Origin: Acidobacteriota bacterium
GTDB taxonomy: Bacteria > Acidobacteriota > Blastocatellia > Pyrinomonadales > Pyrinomonadaceae
Direction of reading: 5' to 3'
DNA length: 5,791 nucleotides
Assembly: GCA_019247865.1 (NCBI GenBank)
Contig: JAFBAJ010000668.1
Coordinates: 1-5,791, forward strand
Part shown: piece by piece, positions 1 through 5,041 of the stretch
Layout: every line of letters begins with the position of its first letter
How positions within the stretch are numbered: the stretch's first letter is position 1
Notes under the pieces: model-generated
What the model was told of the DNA's origin: nothing
Databases searched by the model: none
What the model saw: only the letters and a program-made list of their open reading frames with translations
Position numbers and translations under genes: made by a program

Positions 1-1416
1 GAGCTGCGCGCCCTCGGACACCGCATGGTTGATGACATGTTCACGTACCTCTCATCAGTCCGGACGCGCCCCGCGTGGCAGCCTGTGCCACAGGAAATTA
101 AGGAGCAGCTGGACGAGGCTCTGCCGCTCGGCCCGACGGATGCGGCGGAAGTCTACGAAGAGTTCAAGCGCAACGTGCTGCCCTATCCGGCGGGCAACAT
201 CCATCCGCGATTCTGGGGCTGGGTCAAGGGCACCGGGACGCCGCTCGGAATGCTGGCAGACATGCTCGCGTCGGGCATGAACGCGAACGTCTCCGGCTAC
301 GATCAGTCGGCGGCGCTCGTCGAGATGCAGGTCATCAAGTGGCTGGCGGAGCTGCTGGGAATGCCGCGCGAGTCCGGCGGCCTGCTGGTCAGCGGCGGGA
401 CGGTGGCGAACCTCGTCGGGCTGACGGTGGCGCGCAACGCACGCGCCGGTTTCGATGTGCGCGAGCGCGGATTGCAGCACGCAGCAGCGCAGCGGCTCGT
501 GCTTTATGCTTCGACCGAGACGCATAGCTGTGCGCAGAAGGCCATCGAGCTCCTCGGCCTCGGCAACGAGTCTTTAAGACGCATTCCAGTCAACCTGGAT
601 TATCAGATCGAGCTGGAGGCTCTGCGCCGCACGGTCGCAGCGGATCGCGCGGCGGGCTTCAAGCCGTTCTGCGTCATCGGCAACGCCGGGACGGTCAACA
701 CAGGCGCGCTGGACGACCTGACGGCGCTCGCTGCCTTCTGCCGCGAGGAAGAGTTGTGGTTTCACGTCGACGGGGCGTTCGGCGCGCTCGCCGCCCTCGC
801 GCCGGGGCTCAAACATCTGGTCGCCGGGATGGAAGAGGCGGACTCCATCGCGTTCGACCTGCATAAGTGGATGTACCTGCCTTACGAAGTCGGCTGCATT
901 CTCGTGCGCGACGAGCGCGCGCAACGCGCCGCCTTCTCGCTCACGCCCAACTACCTCAAGCCCACCGCACGCGGCACGGCCGCAGGGGGACTTCACCTCG
1001 CAGAACTCGGCGTTCAGCTCTCGCGCGGCTTTCGCGCGCTCAAGGTCTGGATGTCTCTCAAGACGCACGGGGCAGAGATGTTCGGCAGGCTCATCGAGCA
1101 GAACGTGCGACAGGCCGGATACCTACGCGAGCTGATCGAAGCTGACGCGCGGCTGGAACTGCTCGCGCCCGTCTCGCTGAACGTCGTCTGCTTCCGCTTC
1201 CGCGCCGCAGGACTGAGTGAGACGGAGCTGAACAAGCTGAACGAAGAGCTTCTGCTTCGCGTGCAGGAGAGCGGCGTCGCAGTCCCTTCGAGCACCCTGC
1301 TCGGCACGAGCTACGCCCTCCGCGTCGCCAACACCAACCACCGGAGCCGTCGCTCGGATTTCGAGCTCCTGGTGAAGACAGTGGCCGAGATCGGCGAAGC
1401 TCTTCTGAACAGCTAA
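1..1416 (+). CDS. Group II PLP-dependent amino acid decarboxylase (5' end off window)
   Basis: This is a cytoplasmic, pyridoxal-phosphate-dependent decarboxylase of the aromatic-amino-acid/glutamate decarboxylase superfamily, which turns an L-amino acid into its amine and CO2. The reading frame is open to base 1 and the first codons read ELRALGHRMVDDMF, a normal family N-terminus, so the ATG at 25 is probably internal and only a few residues are missing. Counting that Met as 1, I see HPRFWGW (60-66), the cofactor phosphate segment VSGGTVANL (122-130), TETHSC with the His expected to stack on PLP (His167), HVDGAFG with the Asp that pairs with the pyridine nitrogen (Asp249), and DLHKWMY with the Schiff-base lysine (Lys281). 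The C-terminal motif LSRGFRALKVW (332-342) holds the conserved Arg337. At 471 visible residues it is close to full family length. The substrate cannot be told from sequence alone. The loop before Arg337 appears to lack the usual catalytic Tyr. The TAA stop is at 1414-1416, and no strong terminator follows. Confidence 0.93.
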   Translation, partial: ELRALGHRMVDDMFTYLSSVRTRPAWQPVPQEIKEQLDEALPLGPTDAAEVYEEFKRNVLPYPAGNIHPRFWGWVKGTGTPLGMLADMLASGMNANVSGYDQSAALVEMQVIKWLAELLGMPRESGGLLVSGGTVANLVGLTVARNARAGFDVRERGLQHAAAQRLVLYASTETHSCAQKAIELLGLGNESLRRIPVNLDYQIELEALRRTVAADRAAGFKPFCVIGNAGTVNTGALDDLTALAAFCREEELWFHVDGAFGALAALAPGLKHLVAGMEEADSIAFDLHKWMYLPYEVGCILVRDERAQRAAFSLTPNYLKPTARGTAAGGLHLAELGVQLSRGFRALKVWMSLKTHGAEMFGRLIEQNVRQAGYLRELIEADARLELLAPVSLNVVCFRFRAAGLSETELNKLNEELLLRVQESGVAVPSSTLLGTSYALRVANTNHRSRRSDFELLVKTVAEIGEALLNS

Positions 1417-1525
1417 CGACCTCACAGCATTCCTCTATTCGGCAGGCATCAAAACAAATGCGCCCCGATGGGCGTATACACCGGCGGCTTGCCATACGTC
1501 TACGATACGTTAGGCTTTATCGAGT

Positions 1526-1807
1526 ATGAAACCGGAAGAGCTGCTGGATAAGGTTCAAGACCGCGAGTCATTCATCGCCTTCGTCGAGGCTTTGGCCGCG
1601 GAGCGCGAAGACGCGCAAAGGATCGAGAGGGAGAACCCTCAACGGTACATGATCGATGGTGCACACGATTGGAAGAATGCGGAGATTGGGGAATTCCTGT
1701 ATGCCGCGCTCGACTATTTCGACGACAAGCCTTTCCATCAGCCGGAGAACGAACCGAGTTGGAGAATGTTCGCCGAGTTCCTATATTTCGGGAAGATTAT
1801 CGAATAG
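1526..1807 (+). CDS. Small DUF7660-like protein of unknown function
   Basis: This encodes a 93-residue acidic, soluble protein with no signal peptide or membrane segment. The pattern is MKPEELLDKVQDRESFIAFV (1-20), a charged helix through about residue 38, DWKNAEIGEFLYAAL around 48-62, and a C-terminal PSWRMFAEFLYFGKIIE (77-93). From memory this matches the small DUF7660 family, whose members share a start of the type 'LL..V.d..SFl.F...L', a W-x-N in mid-protein and a 'PSW..fA..L..GKIYE' end. The biochemical function is unknown, and the size resembles immunity-type proteins, but nothing here proves that role. The ATG at 1526 is the only sensible start and lacks a strong Shine-Dalgarno. Base composition looks less GC-rich than the decarboxylase upstream, which may point to recent arrival. 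A MarC-tail ORF follows after 15 nt in the same frame. Confidence 0.8.
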   Translation: MKPEELLDKVQDRESFIAFVEALAAEREDAQRIERENPQRYMIDGAHDWKNAEIGEFLYAALDYFDDKPFHQPENEPSWRMFAEFLYFGKIIE

Positions 1808-1822
1808 CGGAGCACGGACAAC

Positions 1823-1975
1823 ATGGCTCTCAAATTCCTGCAAGGTGACGCGCGCATGGGGGAAAGCAAAGTCGGCATCATCACACGCGTGCTGGGAATC
1901 ATCCTGGCGGCGCTGGCCGTGCAGTACGTCTTCAACGGCATGACAGGTTATTACAACTCGCTGGTTCACCGTTGA
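1823..1975 (+). pseudogene. C-terminal remnant of a MarC-family (UPF0056) membrane protein
   Basis: This 50-codon ORF translates to a protein starting MALKFLQGDARMGESK, followed by GIITRVLGIILAALAVQYV (18-36) and ending FNGMTGYYNSLVHR. MarC/UPF0056 proteins, about 200 residues with six membrane helices, end in a segment of the type 'G..v.tRilGliLAAiAvQfiinGl', and this ORF matches only that last helix. No earlier MarC sequence is visible upstream: that DNA is taken up by the DUF7660-like gene, whose stop codon (1805-1807) lies in the same frame. I therefore read it as a truncated remnant, probably left by a deletion or insertion. It is not clearly dead: GGAG at 1809-1812 sits 10 nt before the ATG, so a one-helix membrane miniprotein could still be made. 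Family match is moderately sure; the pseudogene status is inference. Confidence 0.55.
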
Positions 1976-1991
1976 GTTAATCACGCCGCGT

Positions 1992-2037
1992 ACCTAACAA
2001 CTCATTCAACCGGAGAGGAATTAAGGATTGTTTAAGC
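1992..2037 (+). other. Possible degenerate integron attC-like site
   Basis: ACCTAAC at 1992-1998 fits the attC R'' consensus RYYYAAC. The stretch CTAACAACTCATTCAA (1994-2009) differs by one base from the left end of the aadA-type attC site as I remember it. An L''-like TTCAA (2005-2009) can pair with an L'-like TTAA (2021-2024), leaving one extrahelical C, as in true attC sites, with a CC/GG pair closing a short loop. The right R' box is poor: GTTTAAGC at 2030-2037 instead of GTTRRRY. The site would be only about 46 bp and overlaps the ribosome binding site and TTG start of the acetyltransferase gene. It could be a decayed cassette boundary or chance. Confidence 0.25.
2012..2018 (+). promoter_or_regulatory. 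Shine-Dalgarno setting a TTG start
   Basis: GGAGAGG lies 9 nt upstream of the TTG at 2028-2030. No in-frame ATG exists near the acetyltransferase N-terminus, the first being well inside the domain, so this site supports TTG as the start codon. Confidence 0.7.
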
Positions 2038-2585
2038 ATACTCTTGAAGGTGGCGCTGAACTCAGAATTCTGGAAACGCGGCATGCCGTGGAGTTTCTTA
2101 AATTCATCGATGAGAATCGTGCTTTTCTCGGAAGGTGGCTCAGGTGGGGAGCCGAGATCAGGAGCATCGAAGAAGCAGAGGCTTTCCTGCGCCGTGGAAT
2201 TACACGTTATGTCGAAGACGGATTGCCGTGGGTCGGCATCTGGCTTGAAGGTGAGCTGGTTGGCGGCGTGCTCTTCTTTCCGGTTGATGCGCGCACTCTG
2301 GCGACAGAGGTCGGCTACTGGCTGGGCGAGAGTGCGGTCGGGCGCGGCCTGGTGACGCGCGCCGTCTCGGCCATGCTGGATTATGCTTTCGGAACGCTCG
2401 GCTTGCATCGTGTAGCTTTGCAGGCGGAGGTCGGTAATGAGAAATCTGTGGCCGTTGCGCGGCGACTCGGATTTACGGAAGAGGGGATCCGCCGGGCCGC
2501 CGGAGTCAACCAGGGGCGCTATGTAGACATGGCAGCGTTCTCGCTGCTGGCTGAGGAGTGGGTCAGGACACGTTGTCAACGATGA
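2028..2585 (+). CDS. GNAT acetyltransferase, RimL/YdaF type (ribosomal-protein-serine acetyltransferase-like)
   Basis: This is a complete 185-residue GNAT-fold N-acetyltransferase that uses acetyl-CoA in the cytoplasm. It resembles the RimL/YdaF (Acetyltransf_3) branch, where known members acetylate ribosomal protein N-termini or small amines. The order of segments fits: ELRILETRHAVEFLKFIDENRAFLGRWLRW (11-40), GELVGGVLFF (75-84), EVGYWLGESAVGRGLVTRAV (94-113) as motif A with the CoA-binding GRG at 105-107, HRVALQAEVGNEKSVAVARRLGF (127-149), and GRYVDMAAFSLLAEEW (163-178). The Q/R that normally opens the Q/R-x-x-G-x-G motif is Ser here. The start is TTG, supported by a Shine-Dalgarno and by domain position. 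The first residues (MFKHTLE) overlap an attC-like sequence, so they may not be ancestral. Actual substrate is unknown. The gene follows the MarC remnant by about 50 nt and may be read from the same upstream transcript. Confidence 0.9.
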   Translation: MFKHTLEGGAELRILETRHAVEFLKFIDENRAFLGRWLRWGAEIRSIEEAEAFLRRGITRYVEDGLPWVGIWLEGELVGGVLFFPVDARTLATEVGYWLGESAVGRGLVTRAVSAMLDYAFGTLGLHRVALQAEVGNEKSVAVARRLGFTEEGIRRAAGVNQGRYVDMAAFSLLAEEWVRTRCQR

Positions 2586-2673
2586 CCCGGCGATTCCCGC
2601 CGCGAACATTCTCGCACACGAATCCGTATTTCAGTTTAAGTTCGCATGCTCCCGGATCGCCGTCGGGTTTAAA

Positions 2674-2679
2674 AAGGAG
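2674..2679 (+). promoter_or_regulatory. Shine-Dalgarno setting a TTG start
   Basis: AAGGAG, inside an A-rich run, lies 8 nt upstream of the TTG at 2688-2690. It is the strongest ribosome binding site in the window and fixes the start of the membrane protein gene at a non-ATG codon. Confidence 0.75.
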
Positions 2680-2687
2680 ACTGTCCA

Positions 2688-3080
2688 TTGAAACATAACC
2701 TGATGTTAACCATCACGTCTCTGTTCTCGATTCTCTTCCTGACGTTTCACCTGGCGGACGACATCGTTCGCGGGTTCGAGAAGGGAGGGGTCTCAAACCT
2801 CATTGCGGTGCCCATCTTTGTCGTCTGGCTGTACGGAACGCTGGTGCTCGCCGGACGGCGGTCTGGATACATCATCATCCTCATCGCGTCGCTTCTGGGG
2901 ATGGGCGTCCCCGTCATCCACATGATGGGAAAGGGAGTCGGAGCCGGGAGCCGCATCGCAGGTTCTCACGGAGGCTTCTTCTTCGTCTGGACGCTCATCG
3001 CGCTCGGCGTGAGCACGCTCTTCTCCGTCATCCTTGCGGCGCGCGGACTGTGGAGCCTGCGACGGGGTCAGGCTCAGTAG
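2688..3080 (+). CDS. Four-helix integral membrane protein of unknown function
   Basis: This encodes a 130-residue hydrophobic protein. Four membrane helices can be read at about residues 5-24, 37-55, 60-79 and 97-119. The RR in the loop between helices 2 and 3 and the basic tail (RGLWSLRRGQ) suggest both ends face the cytoplasm. Polar residues sit at membrane edges: HLADDIVRGF after helix 1 (His21, Asp24, Asp25), His78 at the end of helix 3 and His94 in a glycine-rich loop before helix 4. These could mark a ligand or metal site, but that is speculation. I recall similar small membrane proteins with an 'H-L-T/A-D-D-I-V-R-G' segment from environmental genomes, but know no assigned function. The start is TTG, placed 8 nt after a strong AAGGAG. 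It is separated from the acetyltransferase by 102 nt with no clear terminator, so co-transcription is possible, and it converges on the regulator gene. Confidence 0.85.
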   Translation: MKHNLMLTITSLFSILFLTFHLADDIVRGFEKGGVSNLIAVPIFVVWLYGTLVLAGRRSGYIIILIASLLGMGVPVIHMMGKGVGAGSRIAGSHGGFFFVWTLIALGVSTLFSVILAARGLWSLRRGQAQ

Positions 3081-3120
3081 TCCAACAACCCGGACATGGA
3101 CAGGCGTTATCGAAAATAAG

Positions 3121-4902
3121 TCAGGCCGCCGCCTGCGGGACGCCGCCGCGCCGGAGCAGTTCTTTGAAATCCGTCTCATCACGCAGCAGGTCGAACCGGG
3201 GATTGGAAGCCAGCCACAGGACGTTGATGTCGCGCAGCTCGACGGCCTTTGTGAGCCATTCGTAAGCCTGCTCTCTTTCGCCGAGACCGGTGTGGATGAG
3301 AGCCATGCTGTACGGAGGAATGTAGCGCCGCGTGCTCTCCTCGCGCAGCTCCAACAGGATCGCGCGCGCGTCGCTCAGTTGTTTGTTGACGGCGCAGGCG
3401 TGCGCTAAGGAGGCGAGGATGACGGGGTCGCCGGATGAAAGCTCGGCTGCCCTGCGCAGAGAGTCGACCGCGAGCGCGCCTCTGCCCTGCTGCTCCTGCA
3501 CCGCGCCGAGGATGAGATGCGCGCGCACGAAGCTGCTATCGACTTCGAGCGTCTTCCGCAGCTCCTCCTCGCTCCGCACATACTCGCGCGCGTAGTAGTA
3601 GGTCGCGCCGAGGTCTGTGCTCATCGCCAGCGACAGCGGGTCGAGCGCGAGCGCGTGGCGCAAAGAGGCGATGGATTCTTCAAACCGACGTGCGGCGGAG
3701 AGGAACTCGCCGAACCAGTGATGCGCCGTCGCGTAGTTCGGCTTGAGCTCAATCGCCGTGTGAAAGTGGCTTTCCGCAGCAGTCCAGTCCCAATCGAAAC
3801 AGTACGCGACGAAGGCGAGCGAGGCATACGCCTCGGCCAGTTGCGGGTCTATCTCCAGCGCGCGTTCGGCGGCGGCACGCGCCTTAGGAAAAGCCTCGCC
3901 CGGCGGCATCACGCTGTGCTGCGCTCCGAGCAAATTATAGGTGTCCGCCAGCGCGATGTAGGCGGAGGCGTAAGCCGGGTCTAAAGCGACGGCCTCGCGC
4001 CCGTACTCCAATCCCTTCCGCAACCCTTCGGGCGTGCGCCGGTTCCAGAAGTAACGCCCTTTGATGTAAGCGCGAAAGGCTTCCGGGTTGACGGTCTGGT
4101 TTTTCCTGAGCTGCTGCTGCTCGCTGCCGCTCAGCTCCAGCTCAAGCTTACGCACGACCTGTTCGGAGACCGAATCCTGGATGGCGAAGAAGTTGGTAAA
4201 GCTCTCATCGAACTTCGCGGCCCAGAGCGTCATCCCGTCTCTCACACGCGTGATCTGCACAGAGACGCGTATCTGCTCGCCGTGCCGCTGGTAATAGCCG
4301 TCGAGCAGCGCGTCCACGCCCAGCTCGCGCCCCGCCAGCAAGGTGTCCTGACTTGCTCCCGCGTACTTCAAAACGGCCGTCGTCGGACGCACGCGGATGA
4401 GGCGCAGCCCGCTCAGCTTCATAATCAGGGCGTCTGCGATTCCGAGCCCGAGGACTTCATCGCCCTCCGCCACTGAAACCGTTTTGAAAGGCAGCACGGC
4501 CAGCGAAGCGGGCGGCCAGACATCCACCTCCGTTCCCTGCTCTGCCGTGTACGTGCGGGCTGCGTCGTGCGTCTCAGAGACCTTCACCGCCGCGACGAAG
4601 CGATAGCCGACGCCCGGGACTGTGACGATGTAACGGTGCTCGTTCTTCTCCTCGCCGAGGATTTTCCTGAGCAGAAAAATGTGCTGCGCGAGGTTGCTCT
4701 CCTCGACGAAGGTATCGGGCCAGATGGCTTCCATCAGCTCGCTCTTCTTGAGCACGCGCCCATTGCTCCGCACCAGCATCAGCAGCGTCTCGAAGACCTT
4801 AGGCGCGAGCTGTATGACCTCGCCCTCGCGCAGCAACAGATGCCTCCGCGCGTCCACGCGGAAGGAACCGAATTCGTAAGCGGAGCGGGGCGAGTCATCC
4901 AT
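3121..4902 (-). CDS. CadC-like regulator: winged helix, TolB-like domain and TPR repeats
   Basis: This encodes a 593-residue protein from the ATG at 4900-4902. Residues about 7-106 form an OmpR/PhoB-type winged-helix DNA-binding domain (YEFGSFRVD, then WPDTFVEESNLAQHIFLLRK and RYIVTVPGVGYRFVA). Residues about 133-258 match the TolB-like/FlgO-like domain often found in such proteins (SLAVLPF at 133-139, GIADALIMKLSGL, GVDALLDGYYQ, LWAAKFDESF). From about 290 to the end are TPR-type helical repeats (for example AVALDPAYASAYIALADTY and ALEIDPQLAEAYASLAFVA), ending before a degenerate C-terminus. The role is probably transcriptional control with the TPRs sensing a protein or ligand; the target genes are unknown. 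Unlike CadC, no membrane helix is seen between the DNA-binding and sensor parts, so it should be cytoplasmic. The frame stays open to an ATG at 4992, but those extra 30 residues are translated from an inverted repeat and match nothing in the family, so 4902 is preferred, though no good Shine-Dalgarno precedes it. A TATTAT at 4929-4934 (minus strand) could be a -10 box. Confidence 0.9.
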   Translation of the reverse strand: MDDSPRSAYEFGSFRVDARRHLLLREGEVIQLAPKVFETLLMLVRSNGRVLKKSELMEAIWPDTFVEESNLAQHIFLLRKILGEEKNEHRYIVTVPGVGYRFVAAVKVSETHDAARTYTAEQGTEVDVWPPASLAVLPFKTVSVAEGDEVLGLGIADALIMKLSGLRLIRVRPTTAVLKYAGASQDTLLAGRELGVDALLDGYYQRHGEQIRVSVQITRVRDGMTLWAAKFDESFTNFFAIQDSVSEQVVRKLELELSGSEQQQLRKNQTVNPEAFRAYIKGRYFWNRRTPEGLRKGLEYGREAVALDPAYASAYIALADTYNLLGAQHSVMPPGEAFPKARAAAERALEIDPQLAEAYASLAFVAYCFDWDWTAAESHFHTAIELKPNYATAHHWFGEFLSAARRFEESIASLRHALALDPLSLAMSTDLGATYYYAREYVRSEEELRKTLEVDSSFVRAHLILGAVQEQQGRGALAVDSLRRAAELSSGDPVILASLAHACAVNKQLSDARAILLELREESTRRYIPPYSMALIHTGLGEREQAYEWLTKAVELRDINVLWLASNPRFDLLRDETDFKELLRRGGVPQAAA

Positions 4903-4934
4903 AGCGTCTGGCCGTGCGTGCGCTTCATATAATA

Positions 4935-5034
4935 CTCCCGCAAAGGCGCAAAGGCGCAAAGGAAGAACGCCAAGCTGTTGAGTGTTGCTCATTGCTTGCG
5001 TGCTTTTCTTTGCGCCTTTGCGCCTTTGCGGGAG
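4935..5034. repeat. Perfect 27-bp inverted repeat with 8-bp tandem units in each arm
   Basis: The left arm (4935-4961) and right arm (5008-5034) are exact reverse complements over 27 bp, separated by 46 bp. The left arm contains three tandem copies of CGCAAAGG (4939-4962); the right arm carries the complementary CCTTTGCG at 5015-5022 and 5023-5030, with a one-mismatch copy at 5007-5014. Both arms end outward in CTCCC/GGGAG. The element fills almost the whole gap between the M20 stop codon (8 nt away) and the regulator start. RNA through it would fold into a long hairpin, but no U-tract follows, so it is not a classical intrinsic terminator. Peptides of the type LCAFAPLRE, which this sequence encodes in one frame (minus strand, near 4962-4930), are familiar to me as spurious translations of a dispersed repeat in environmental genomes, so it is probably a REP- or MITE-like element. 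Confidence 0.85.
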
Positions 5035-5041
5035 ACTTTTT

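Noticed and set aside
55..525. Long minus-strand open frame opposite the decarboxylase (and a similar one at 574-1068)
   Set aside because: Arg/Ala-rich translations with no recognisable domain; they are shadows of a convincingly coding plus-strand gene in GC-rich DNA.
1459..1475. Small hairpin CGCCC/GGGCG as a terminator after the decarboxylase
   Set aside because: Only about 5 bp of stem and no T-run follows, so it is not convincing as an intrinsic terminator.
1411..1515. A full attC site from AGCTAAC (1411-1417) to GTTAGGC (1509-1515)
   Set aside because: The outer boxes match only partly, the left one overlaps the decarboxylase stop codon, and no inner L''/L' pairing was found. GTTRRRY motifs are expected several times by chance in a window this long.
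3081..3120. Bidirectional terminator between the converging membrane-protein and regulator genes
   Set aside because: No inverted repeat or T-run can be seen in the 40-bp gap.
3517..3984. Plus-strand open frame of 155 codons opposite the TPR region
   Set aside because: Arg-rich with no family resemblance; explained by the codon bias of the minus-strand regulator.
4928..4933. TATAAT on the plus strand as a promoter -10 box
   Set aside because: It points into the inverted repeat and then against two minus-strand genes, with no plus-strand gene downstream; its minus-strand counterpart is the more sensible reading.
4779..4973. Minus-strand ORF starting MAFFLCAFAPLRE
   Set aside because: It begins in the inverted repeat and continues out of frame through the winged-helix coding region; a known type of spurious ORF.
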